Positions 9,008 through 16,844 of a DNA stretch of 64,000 nt are shown piece by piece. The position numbers and the translations under genes are program-made. A model generated the notes under the pieces. It had not been told where the DNA came from and made no database searches. It worked only from the letters and a program-made list of their open reading frames with translations. Numbering within the stretch: the first letter of the stretch is position 1; each line of letters begins with the position of its first letter. The stretch is from Pseudomonas leptonychotis (GTDB lineage: Bacteria > Pseudomonadota > Gammaproteobacteria > Pseudomonadales > Pseudomonadaceae): contig NZ_RFLV01000002.1 of the NCBI RefSeq assembly GCF_004920405.1, forward strand, positions 682,001 to 746,000, given 5' to 3'.

Positions 9008-9107
9008 CCAGGCGATACAAACGCTCTATTGCGCCTATCGGCTTACTGGGCGAGGCGTATCGGTTACCATGCCGGTCCGCCTGAATTGACTAAAGCCGAG
9101 AGCCACA

Positions 9108-10454
9108 ATGTCGCAACCCTGGAGCCCTGAAAGCTGGAGAGCCAAGCCGATCCAGCAACAACCGCAGTACCCGAATGCCGCGCACCTGCTGGCCGTTGAG
9201 CAAAAGCTCGCCAGTTATCCGCCGTTGGTATTTGCCGGTGAGGCCCGCGAACTGCGTCGCCAGTTTGCTGAGGTGACCCAGGGTCGCGCATTTCTGCTAC
9301 AGGGCGGCGATTGCGCCGAGAGCTTTGCCGAATTCTCCACCCTGAAAATTCGCGACACCTTCAAGGTGCTGCTGCAGATGGCGATTGTGATGACCTTCGC
9401 CGCCGGTTGCCCGGTGGTCAAAGTCGGGCGTATGGCCGGCCAGTTCGCCAAGCCGCGCTCCGCCAACGATGAAACCATCGACGGCGTGACCCTGCCGGCT
9501 TACCGCGGTGACATCGTCAATGGCATCGGCTTCGACGAAAAAAGCCGCGTGCCGGACCCGGAGCGTCTGCTCCAGGCCTACCACCAGTCCACCGCTTCGC
9601 TGAATTTGCTGCGTGCCTTTGCCCAGGGCGGCTTTGCCGACCTGCATCAAGTGCACCAGTGGAACCTCGACTTTATCGCCAATTCGGATCTGGGCGAGAA
9701 GTACAACGCACTGGCTGGTCGCATCGACGAAACCCTGGCGTTTATGCGTGCCTGCGGCATGGATGGCGCCACGCAAGTGCGCGAAACCAGCTTCTTCACC
9801 GCCCACGAAGCGCTGCTGCTCAATTACGAGCAAGCTTTTGTGCGCAAGGACAGCCTCACCGGCGGCTTCTACGACTGCTCGGCGCATATGCTCTGGATCG
9901 GCGACCGCACCCGTCAGCTGGATGGTGCACACGTTGAGTTCCTGCGCGGCGTCGGCAACCCGATCGGGGTGAAAGTCGGCCCGAGCATGGACAGCGAAGA
10001 CCTGATCCGCCTGATCGATATCCTTAACCCGGACAACGATCCCGGCCGCCTCAACCTGATCGTGCGTATGGGCGCCGACAAGGTCGAAGCCGGCCTGCCG
10101 CGCCTGATCCAGACCGTGCAGCGCGAAGGCCGCCAGGTGCTGTGGAGTAGCGACCCGATGCACGGCAATACCATCAAGGCCAGCAGCGGCTACAAAACCC
10201 GCGACTTTGCGCAGATTCTCAATGAGGTGAAACAGTTCTTCGCCGTGCACCAGGCCGAAGGCACTTACGCCGGTGGCATCCATATCGAAATGACCGGGCA
10301 GAACGTCACCGAATGCATCGGCGGCGCACGGCCGATCACCGAGGCCGGCCTGTCGGATCGCTACCACACCCACTGCGACCCACGGATGAACGCCGACCAG
10401 TCGCTGGAGCTGGCCTTCCTGATCGCCGAAACGCTCAAGCAGGTACGTCGCTAA
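9108..10454 (+). CDS. Class II 3-deoxy-7-phosphoheptulonate (DAHP) synthase
   Basis: Condenses phosphoenolpyruvate and erythrose 4-phosphate, the first step of the shikimate pathway, in the cytoplasm. The 448-residue length is typical of class II (plant-type) enzymes. Visible family blocks are the metal-cysteine region [11 protein letters not shown] near residues 63-73, [13 protein letters not shown] near 105, DPMHGNT near 350, [18 protein letters not shown] near 386, and HCDPRMN near 423, which together give the Cys/His/Glu/Asp metal set. Pseudomonads usually carry it in addition to class I enzymes, and P. aeruginosa has a copy near the same helicase/crotonase genes. No phenazine genes are nearby, so a PhzC role is unlikely. 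Confidence 0.92.
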   Translation: MSQPWSPESWRAKPIQQQPQYPNAAHLLAVEQKLASYPPLVFAGEARELRRQFAEVTQGRAFLLQGGDCAESFAEFSTLKIRDTFKVLLQMAIVMTFAAGCPVVKVGRMAGQFAKPRSANDETIDGVTLPAYRGDIVNGIGFDEKSRVPDPERLLQAYHQSTASLNLLRAFAQGGFADLHQVHQWNLDFIANSDLGEKYNALAGRIDETLAFMRACGMDGATQVRETSFFTAHEALLLNYEQAFVRKDSLTGGFYDCSAHMLWIGDRTRQLDGAHVEFLRGVGNPIGVKVGPSMDSEDLIRLIDILNPDNDPGRLNLIVRMGADKVEAGLPRLIQTVQREGRQVLWSSDPMHGNTIKASSGYKTRDFAQILNEVKQFFAVHQAEGTYAGGIHIEMTGQNVTECIGGARPITEAGLSDRYHTHCDPRMNADQSLELAFLIAETLKQVRR

Positions 10455-10458
10455 CCAT

Positions 10459-10493
10459 TGTCGGCGGCTGATCTGACAGACCAGCCGCCGACA
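10459..10493. terminator. Strong hairpin after the DAHP synthase gene
   Basis: Perfect 12-bp arms TGTCGGCGGCTG and CAGCCGCCGACA enclose an 11-base loop, 5 bp after the stop codon. There is no T-tract, so it may stabilise the mRNA end or attenuate rather than act as an intrinsic terminator. Confidence 0.55.
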
Positions 10494-10529
10494 GGTTATG
10501 GTTAGGGCTCCCCACACGAGGAACTCCCC

Positions 10530-10697
10530 ATGACCTGGTATATCTGGCTACTGATGCTTGTGGTGTTGGGCTCTATTGTTGGCGGCCTGATGGTGCTCTT
10601 GCGCACCGCCAAACCGCTGCCGTTGAGCGAAGAACAGCTGACCAAGATTCACCAGCGCGAACGAGAGCAGGAAGCCAAGGACATTCGCGAAGACTAA
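10530..10697 (+). CDS. Small single-pass membrane protein (DUF2897-like)
   Basis: A 55-residue protein: an N-terminal hydrophobic helix (about residues 4-26, starting MTWYIWLLMLVVLG), then an RTAKPLPLSEEQ linker and a charged tail rich in Glu, Lys and Arg. CACGAGGAA precedes the ATG at 10530. The pattern matches the small DUF2897 family of pseudomonads; the function is unknown. It sits 22 bp before the CPBP protease gene and is probably co-transcribed with it. Confidence 0.75.
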   Translation: MTWYIWLLMLVVLGSIVGGLMVLLRTAKPLPLSEEQLTKIHQREREQEAKDIRED

Positions 10698-10719
10698 CTG
10701 CGCACGACAAGGATGTGCC

Positions 10720-11478
10720 ATGCCGCTGCATTTAGGCCTGTTGTTGCCTGCGTTATGTCTGGCAGTGGGCTTTGCTTTGGGCCATGTCCAGCCTGTGGCC
10801 TTGGCCGCCGGTGCCATGCTGGCGAGCCTGCTGCTGTTTGCCGAGCAGCGCTTACCCAACGCGCTATGGACGATTCTAAGCCTGCTCGCGTGTATTGCCC
10901 TGGCGGCTCACCTTGCGCCGGGCTTTAGCGCCACCGTTCTATGGCCAGCACGCCTGCTCAGTGCTGATGCCGCGCCTTATACTCTGCGACTTTCCTGGGA
11001 CAAGCTGCTGGTTGGCAGCACCCTGCTAGCCTGGTGGCTGGGGCAGAAACAGCCAAACAAAGCATTCTCGACCCGTGTATGGCTGACAGCGGCACTGACG
11101 TTGCTCGTTGTACCGCTGCTCGCATTGGCGCTGGAGCTCGTTAGCTGGCAACCGAAGTGGCCACAAGACCTGTGGCTATGGTTGGCGGTCAACCTTGGGG
11201 TTACGGTGCTGGCCGAGGAACTGTTGTTTCGCGGCTTACTGCAAACGCGTTTGGTCAGCTGGCTCGGCGCCTGGGCGGGGATTGGCCTGACGACGCTGCT
11301 ATTCGCCGCCGTGCATCTGCCGTTCAGTCCGTTGTTTGCTGTGGTCGCAGGTATCGCTGGCCTGGGTTATGGGCTGATCTTTCATTACAGCGGTCGTATC
11401 AGCCTGGCGATTGCGCTGCATGGCGCAGTCAATCTGCTGCACCTGCTGCTATTGAGCTATCCGCTACGCGTGGCATGA
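10720..11478 (+). CDS. CPBP (CAAX/bacteriocin-processing-like) intramembrane protease
   Basis: A 252-residue integral membrane protein with about eight hydrophobic segments. The Abi/CPBP motif 1, EELLFRGLL, is near residues 166-174 and motif 2, FAAVHLPF, is near 191-198; these give the catalytic Glu-Glu and His expected for this glutamate-type intramembrane protease family. In bacteria these proteins are mostly orphan and their substrates are unknown. The 3' end overlaps the convergent binding-protein gene by 50 bp. Confidence 0.85.
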   Translation: MPLHLGLLLPALCLAVGFALGHVQPVALAAGAMLASLLLFAEQRLPNALWTILSLLACIALAAHLAPGFSATVLWPARLLSADAAPYTLRLSWDKLLVGSTLLAWWLGQKQPNKAFSTRVWLTAALTLLVVPLLALALELVSWQPKWPQDLWLWLAVNLGVTVLAEELLFRGLLQTRLVSWLGAWAGIGLTTLLFAAVHLPFSPLFAVVAGIAGLGYGLIFHYSGRISLAIALHGAVNLLHLLLLSYPLRVA

Positions 11479-12250
11479 CGGCAACCTGATAGCGACTGAA
11501 AATCTTCTCCAACTGACCGTTATCGCGCAACGTTTCATAGATCGCCATAAATTGCTCAGGCGTGATCGGCGCTTGCGGACGTAGCAACACGTGGTGACGG
11601 TAGCGCTGATCGGTACGCTCGGAAATCAGCAACTGCCCCGCATATTCCCGATTGCGCTCAAGGAAGTCGCCAATATAAGAGCGCGTCACCAAGGCAATTT
11701 CCGCGCGCTCACGCAGCACCATCAGCAAGTTGCTTTCGTGGGAGTGGGTCAAGGTGGCGTTGAAGGTTTTGGCCAGGTACTCGGGTTCGGCGTTGAAATC
11801 GGCAAAGGCGTAGTGATAACCGTGATACAGCGCCAAACGTTTATCGTTAAACGAGTCGAAATAACCTTGGTCGCGGCCCGGCTCAGCGCGAGCGACAAAT
11901 ACCTCTGAGTCTTCCAGGCCCATATCCAGAGCAACATGCGGAGTTTCCTGCCAACCCCAACCGGGGTTCTCGAAAATCGCCAGGTCGATACGCTGCTGCT
12001 CGAGGTCACGAAAACGGCGCTTTACTGAGGTTGGCACCATAACGAAACGGTAGTCCGTTTGGGCCTGATTCAACGCCGCAACCAGTTCATCAAGCAAACC
12101 CGTGGCTTGGCTCTGCTCAGCCTTGAACACGTAGGGTGGGAAATACACAGCCGCCACGCGCACGTCCTGCGCAGCCATAACCGATCCGGCCAGCAGCAAC
12201 GCCAACCCCATGCCGAAAAATTTACTTACCCCATGCCTGAAGAGCCGCAT
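11429..12250 (-). CDS. Orphan periplasmic solute-binding protein (SBP family 3), copy 2
   Basis: A 273-residue periplasmic binding protein with an N-terminal signal peptide (hydrophobic stretch about 12-27, cleavage after SVMAA). It starts with the family-typical VRVAAVYFPPYVF and has the two-lobe SBP_bac_3 layout. A very similar protein is encoded just upstream at 12322-13107; both carry GWGWQ, a GYHYxFAxFN block and a VTRSY segment. No permease or ATPase genes are linked, so it may serve a sensor or a distant transporter. The last 50 bp overlap the convergent CPBP gene. Confidence 0.82.
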   Translation of the reverse strand: MRLFRHGVSKFFGMGLALLLAGSVMAAQDVRVAAVYFPPYVFKAEQSQATGLLDELVAALNQAQTDYRFVMVPTSVKRRFRDLEQQRIDLAIFENPGWGWQETPHVALDMGLEDSEVFVARAEPGRDQGYFDSFNDKRLALYHGYHYAFADFNAEPEYLAKTFNATLTHSHESNLLMVLRERAEIALVTRSYIGDFLERNREYAGQLLISERTDQRYRHHVLLRPQAPITPEQFMAIYETLRDNGQLEKIFSRYQVAVMPRVADSSIAAGAAD

Positions 12251-12321
12251 TTGACTACAACTTCCCTATTTTTCGAGTAACAGCAGACTACCCCAGGCAA
12301 ATCTGACCGAACAGAGCATTT

Positions 12322-13107
12322 TCAGTCATTTATCAGCACTGACGCGTCGCGCAGGTAATAGTGGGCAAGCAGCTCATCCAGCTGCTTGTCACGATTAAAT
12401 TGTTTGAGCAGGCCTGCCAAGGTCTCCGGCTGCAATACCGACTCTGGCCGGAACAGCGCCTGATGCTGATAAACCTGATCGACACGCTGAGAAACCAACA
12501 AGGCGCTGCTTTGCTCCGGGTAACGCTGCAGGTAGGCCTGCAGGTAAGAACGCGTAACCACCGCCACATCCGCTCGACCCCGTAGCAGCATGACCAGATT
12601 GCTGTCATGGGAATAGGTCAGCACGGCACTGAAGGTGTCCGTCAGGAACTGTTTGTCCGAGTTGAACCCGGCAAATCCATAGTGATAACCACTATAGAGG
12701 GCCATGCGCTTACCTTTGAATTCATCGAAATAGCGCTCGTCGCGACCCGGCTGTAAACGCGCAACATAGACTTCGGCATCTTCGATATGCAGGTTCAAAG
12801 CCGTATGCGCAATGCCCTGCCAGCCCCAGGCCGGTGACTCAAAAAACATCAGATCAAAACGACCGCTTTGCATGTCGCGGTAACGGCGCATGGTAGACGT
12901 GGCAACGAGGGTAAAACGGTAATCGCTTTGTGATTGATTGAGCGCCTGCAACAACTCGGGCAAAAGGCCGCTGACGCGCTCACTTTCCGGCTTAATCACG
13001 TACGGCGGAAAATGATAAGCACCCACTCGCACCTCTTGCGCAGCCTGCACAACGCAGGCAACCGAAAGCATCAAACCGAGCAGGAAACCTCTGAACAACG
13101 TGGCCAA
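12322..13107 (-). CDS. Orphan periplasmic solute-binding protein (SBP family 3), copy 1
   Basis: A 261-residue exported binding protein with a signal peptide of about 22 residues (MATLFRGFLLGLMLSVACVVQA), followed by VRVGAYHFPPYVI. It aligns end to end with its downstream neighbour at 11429-12250, so the two arose by tandem duplication; the gap between them is 71 bp. The ligand is probably an amino acid or small amine judging by the family, but binding residues cannot be assigned by eye. It follows atuR on the same strand after 110 bp and could be read through from it. Confidence 0.82.
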   Translation of the reverse strand: MATLFRGFLLGLMLSVACVVQAAQEVRVGAYHFPPYVIKPESERVSGLLPELLQALNQSQSDYRFTLVATSTMRRYRDMQSGRFDLMFFESPAWGWQGIAHTALNLHIEDAEVYVARLQPGRDERYFDEFKGKRMALYSGYHYGFAGFNSDKQFLTDTFSAVLTYSHDSNLVMLLRGRADVAVVTRSYLQAYLQRYPEQSSALLVSQRVDQVYQHQALFRPESVLQPETLAGLLKQFNRDKQLDELLAHYYLRDASVLIND

Positions 13108-13217
13108 GCAGTAGACCTCACAACAAACGCAGCAACTTCGTCCTTGACCTGAAAACGCTCAAAATCCATTGACGCCAAAATACTATCAATATGCCAGCTT
13201 AGCGTAGCTCAGTTTGC

Positions 13218-13841
13218 TCAAACATCCTTGATAACCAGCGATAACGCCTCTTCGGCTAACTGGTCGAGGCTCATCAACCCGTCCGGGCGAAACCAGGTTG
13301 TGGTCCAACTCAATGCCCCGGTAAGCAAGCGGCGTAAGATAAATGGGTCCGCCTTAAAATAGCCGGCCGCTCCTGCCTCACCCAGCACCTCAAGCCAGAG
13401 TTGTTCGTAGCTGTCGCGCAGCTCGAGAATAAAGGCTTGGCCCTCCTCTGACAGCGAACGCCACTCATACACCAGCACGGCCATCGCCTCGCCAGTGCCC
13501 CCCATGATCGATTGCAACTCACAGCGAATCAGCGCCAGCACGCGTTCGCGTAAATCGTTGCTCTCAGCTAAAGACGCCTGCATCAAAGCAATGTTGTAGC
13601 GGATGGTTTCCTCCATCACTGAGCGCAAGATTTCATCCTTGCTCTTGAAGTGATGAAAGATGCTACCCGACTGAATACCCACCGCGCTGGCCAGGTCGCG
13701 CACCGTGGTGCGCTCATAGCCCTTGCTGCGAAACAGGTGCGCGGCGGTTTGCAGCAGCTTGCCGCGCGCGCTGTCTGGGTCGGTGATCTGCCCGCTGGCC
13801 ACCAGATCGCGCATCACCGCCTGAGCTTGTTGATCATCCAC
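13218..13841 (-). CDS. atuR: TetR-family repressor of acyclic terpene utilisation, AtuR
   Basis: A 207-residue TetR-type regulator. The N-terminal HTH spans about residues 28-73 (AAHLFRSKGYERTTVRDLA, then GIQSGSIFHHFKSKDEIL), followed by an all-helical ligand domain. The frame begins at a GTG at 13841 with GGAG about 10 nt upstream. It is divergent from atuA, and two matching inverted-repeat sites lie in the shared 242-bp region. In P. aeruginosa AtuR represses the atu operon and releases it when terpene intermediates are present; that role is carried over here on the basis of gene order. Confidence 0.88.
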   Translation of the reverse strand: MDDQQAQAVMRDLVASGQITDPDSARGKLLQTAAHLFRSKGYERTTVRDLASAVGIQSGSIFHHFKSKDEILRSVMEETIRYNIALMQASLAESNDLRERVLALIRCELQSIMGGTGEAMAVLVYEWRSLSEEGQAFILELRDSYEQLWLEVLGEAGAAGYFKADPFILRRLLTGALSWTTTWFRPDGLMSLDQLAEEALSLVIKDV

Positions 13842-13964
13842 GCTAAATACTCTCCAACTCTTTTGTATGCCTCAAGCCAACCCGCCAGCCTGCAATTGCA
13901 CGCTCATTCTCAGCAGATATACCCAAGTGCTTGTCGTTATTAGTGAAATTTATGCTGCGCAGGC

Positions 13965-13982
13965 CTACCAAGCAAGCGCTCG
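13965..13982. promoter_or_regulatory. Putative AtuR operator, atuR-proximal site
   Basis: Contains CTACCAAGCAAGCGCT (13965-13980), the exact reverse complement of 14028-14043 on the other side of a 47-bp gap. It includes CAAGCGCTCG, one base off the palindrome CAAGCGCTTG found in the atuA-proximal site. AtuR of P. aeruginosa is known to bind two inverted repeats in this same intergenic region. Confidence 0.7.
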
Positions 13983-14023
13983 GCCACACTTTAGGTTAGA
14001 TAAATGCACTTAAGGGCTTTTCA

Positions 14024-14043
14024 ACCAAGCGCTTGCTTGGTAG
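14024..14043. promoter_or_regulatory. Putative AtuR operator, atuA-proximal site
   Basis: The 18-bp near-palindrome ACCAAGCGCTTGCTTGGT (14024-14041) ends 42 bp before the atuA ATG. It has a perfect core CAAGCGCTTG at 14026-14035 and is the mirror partner of the site at 13965-13982. A third weaker core, CAAGTGCTTG, lies at 13924-13933 near atuR. The position fits repression of both divergent promoters. Confidence 0.72.
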
Positions 14044-14083
14044 CCTTCGATTCATCTTATTCATGTGCCGCGGACTTATTCCA

Positions 14084-15877
14084 ATGACTAACACCGTACG
14101 CATCGGCTGCGCCTCCGCTTTCTGGGGCGACACCAGCACAGCTGCCGCCCAGCTTGTTCGGGGCACCGAACTGGATTACTTGGTATTCGATTACCTGGCC
14201 GAAGTGACCATGTCGATCATGGCCGGCGCGCGCATGAAGAAACCGGACGCCGGTTACGCCACCGACTTCGTTGAAACCCTGGCGCCATTGTTGAAAGACA
14301 TCGCAGCCAAGAACATCCGCGTGATCAGCAACGCCGGCGGGGTTAACCCCAGTGCCTGCGCCGCCGCTTTGGCTGCAGCTTGCGCGCAGGCCGGGGTCGA
14401 GCTAAAGATTGCCGTGCTGCATGGCGACAACCTGCAACCCAAGCTCGGCGAACTGGCCAAGGCTGGCACCGTGGAAATGTTTAACGGTGCTGCATTGCCG
14501 CCCTTCTGCGTATCGGTCAACGCCTACCTGGGTGCACCCGGCATAGTCGAAGCCTTGAAACTCGGTGCGGACATTGTAATTACCGGCCGCGTGGTCGACA
14601 GCGCGGTGGTCAGCGCCGCCTTGGTGCATGAATTCAACTGGGCTTGGAACGACTTTGACAAGCTCGCGCAGGCGGCACTAGCAGGACACATTATCGAATG
14701 CGGCGCGCAGTGCAGCGGCGGCAATTTCACCGACTGGGAGAGCGTACCGGACTACGAGCACATCGGTTTCCCGGTGGTGGAAGTGGCGGCCGATGGCAGC
14801 TTTGTCGTCAGTAAACCAGAAGGCAGCGGCGGCCTGATCACGACGTTTACCGTGGGCGAGCAAATGCTCTATGAGATCGGCGACCCGCGGGCCTATTACC
14901 TGCCCGATGTGGTCTGCGATTTCACCGAGGTCGAGTTGAACCAGGTGGGCCCGAACCGGGTTGAGCTAAAAGGCGCGCGCGGTCTGCCGCCGACCGCTCA
15001 ATACAAAGTCAGCGCGACCCATCCCGATGGCTTCCGTTGTACCGCCAGCTGCCTGATGGCCGGCATCGATGCGGTGAAAAAAGCTGAACGGGTCAGCCAG
15101 GCGATCATCAACAAGACCGAAGAGCTGTTCGCCGAGCGCGGCTGGGGGCCGTACAAAGAAGTGAGCATCGAGCTGCTGGGTTCCGAAGCCACCTACGGTC
15201 CACGCGGCCAGCGTACCGACAGCCGCGAAATCGTGATCAAAATCGCCGTGCGCCACGCCAAGAGAGAAGCGTTGGTGCTGTTCTCCCGCGAAATCGCTCA
15301 GGCTGCCACGGGTATGGCACCGGGCTTGACCGGCATTGTTGGTGGTCGCCCTACTGTTTACCCAGTGATTCGCCTGTTCAGCTTCCTCACTGACAAGACC
15401 GACTGCGCTCTAGAAGTAGAACTGAACGGTGAACGCACGCCCGTGAGCCTGCCGCAGCTCGCCGTATTGGATAGCGCGCAGATAGCGGCTGACGTTGCCG
15501 CGCCACTGCCGAGCGGTGAGGCCGACACCACAGTGCCGCTGATCAAACTGGCCGTGGCGCGCTCCGGCGACAAAGGCAACCACAGCAATATCGGCGTCAT
15601 GGCCAGAAAGCCCGAGTACTTGGCTTGGATCGCCGCTGCATTGAGCGAGGCAGCCGTGGCCGAATGGATGCAGCACGTACTAGACCCGCAAAGCGGCAAG
15701 GTCACGCGCTGGTACTTGCCCGCCAGCCATAGCCTGAACTTCTTGCTGGAAAACGCCCTGGGCGGCGGCGGCATTGCCTCCTTACGCATCGATCCGCAAG
15801 GCAAGGCCTTTGCCCAACAGTTGCTGGAGTTTCCGATTCCAGTACCCAAGGCGCTAGCGCTGGCTTTAGCCGAATAA
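14084..15877 (+). CDS. atuA: AtuA family protein, acyclic terpene utilisation
   Basis: A 597-residue cytoplasmic protein of the AtuA (DUF1446) family. The N-terminal domain has [12 protein letters not shown] at residues 5-16 and a [14 protein letters not shown] block near 80-93; a smaller C-terminal domain begins with [19 protein letters not shown] near residue 485. I chose ATG 14084, which matches the conserved family N-terminus, over in-frame upstream starts at 14063 (ATG) and 14033 (TTG, inside the operator). In P. aeruginosa atuA is needed for growth on citronellol and geraniol, and a role as 3-hydroxy-3-isohexenylglutaryl-CoA:acetate lyase has been proposed. It is the first gene of the atu operon. 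Confidence 0.9.
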   Translation: MTNTVRIGCASAFWGDTSTAAAQLVRGTELDYLVFDYLAEVTMSIMAGARMKKPDAGYATDFVETLAPLLKDIAAKNIRVISNAGGVNPSACAAALAAACAQAGVELKIAVLHGDNLQPKLGELAKAGTVEMFNGAALPPFCVSVNAYLGAPGIVEALKLGADIVITGRVVDSAVVSAALVHEFNWAWNDFDKLAQAALAGHIIECGAQCSGGNFTDWESVPDYEHIGFPVVEVAADGSFVVSKPEGSGGLITTFTVGEQMLYEIGDPRAYYLPDVVCDFTEVELNQVGPNRVELKGARGLPPTAQYKVSATHPDGFRCTASCLMAGIDAVKKAERVSQAIINKTEELFAERGWGPYKEVSIELLGSEATYGPRGQRTDSREIVIKIAVRHAKREALVLFSREIAQAATGMAPGLTGIVGGRPTVYPVIRLFSFLTDKTDCALEVELNGERTPVSLPQLAVLDSAQIAADVAAPLPSGEADTTVPLIKLAVARSGDKGNHSNIGVMARKPEYLAWIAAALSEAAVAEWMQHVLDPQSGKVTRWYLPASHSLNFLLENALGGGGIASLRIDPQGKAFAQQLLEFPIPVPKALALALAE

Positions 15878-15882
15878 ATTAT

Positions 15883-15944
15883 GTGGGAGCGGCTTTAGCC
15901 GCGATGCTCTTGCTTTGCCCCATCGCGGCTAAAGCCGCTCCCAC
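15883..15944. repeat. REP-type hairpin between atuA and atuB
   Basis: Perfect 24-bp arms (15883-15906 and 15921-15944) around a 14-base loop, starting GTGGGAGCGGCTTTAGCCGC, a typical Pseudomonas REP palindrome. It lies inside the operon just upstream of the atuB ribosome site AAGGA. Such elements can stabilise upstream mRNA. Confidence 0.85.
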
Positions 15945-15967
15945 GCAGACTGAAAAGGACAACAACA

Positions 15968-16837
15968 ATGACATACGACTCAGTCTTTAAACCCGGCCTG
16001 TTTAGCGGCCAGACCATCATGGTCACCGGTGGCGGCAGCGGTATCGGCCGTTGCACCGCCCATGAGCTGGCTCACTTGGGCGCTCATGTGGTGCTGGTCG
16101 GGCGCAAGCTGGAAAAGCTTGAAGCCACCTGCGGTGAAATCATCGAGGACGGCGGCTGCGTCAGTTATCAGGTCTGCGATATCCGTGACGAAGAGGCGGT
16201 CAAGGCCATGGTCAAAGCCGTGGTCGCCGAGCGCGGGCAGATTCATCACCTGGTCAATAACGCCGGCGGCCAATTCCCCGCCCCATTGATCGGCATCAAC
16301 CAGAAAGGCTTCGAGACCGTAGTACGCACCAACCTAGTCGGCGGCTTTCTGATTGCCAAGGAAGTGTTCCTGCAGAGCATGAGCAAACACGGCGGCAGCA
16401 TCGTCAACATGCTCGCCGACATGTGGGGCGGCATGCCGGGCATGGGCCACTCGGGCGCAGCGCGCGCTGGCATGGAGAACTTCACCAAAACCGCCGCCTA
16501 CGAATGGGGCCACGCCGGCGTGCGGGTGAATGCCGTGGCACCTGGCTGGATCGCCTCCAGCGGCATGGATACCTACCCCGAGTCGATGAAAACCATGATC
16601 CGCTCACTCAAGGATCACGTGCCGTTGCAGCGCATTGGCAGCGAATCGGAGGTGGCATCCGCCATCGTCTTCCTGCTTACGCCAGGGGCGAATTTTATCA
16701 GCGGCAACACCATCCGCATCGACGGCGCCGCCAGCCAAGGCACCCGTGCCTGGACCCTGGGCAAGGCGAAAAACAGCGAAACCTATAACGGCTTTCACCG
16801 GGCTTACATGCCCGATGTACTGAAAGATCAGGAGTAA
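15968..16837 (+). CDS. atuB: Short-chain dehydrogenase, AtuB
   Basis: A 289-residue SDR with TGGGSGIG near residues 20-27, NNAGG near 97 and an atypical active-site region. The Ser position reads SIVNMLADMWGG, and the Tyr-x-x-x-Lys motif is replaced by SGAARAGMENF, so the usual catalytic Tyr is missing. This is shared with 2,4-dienoyl-CoA reductase-like SDRs, which use other residues. In the atu pathway it is thought to oxidise citronellol/citronellal or act on a CoA intermediate; the exact step is unproven. AAGGA precedes the ATG at 15968, and it lies 7 bp before atuC. Confidence 0.85.
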   Translation: MTYDSVFKPGLFSGQTIMVTGGGSGIGRCTAHELAHLGAHVVLVGRKLEKLEATCGEIIEDGGCVSYQVCDIRDEEAVKAMVKAVVAERGQIHHLVNNAGGQFPAPLIGINQKGFETVVRTNLVGGFLIAKEVFLQSMSKHGGSIVNMLADMWGGMPGMGHSGAARAGMENFTKTAAYEWGHAGVRVNAVAPGWIASSGMDTYPESMKTMIRSLKDHVPLQRIGSESEVASAIVFLLTPGANFISGNTIRIDGAASQGTRAWTLGKAKNSETYNGFHRAYMPDVLKDQE

Positions 16838-16844
16838 GCCCCTA

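Noticed and set aside
15883..15944. REP hairpin as a Rho-independent terminator
   Set aside because: No T-tract follows and the atu operon must continue through it.
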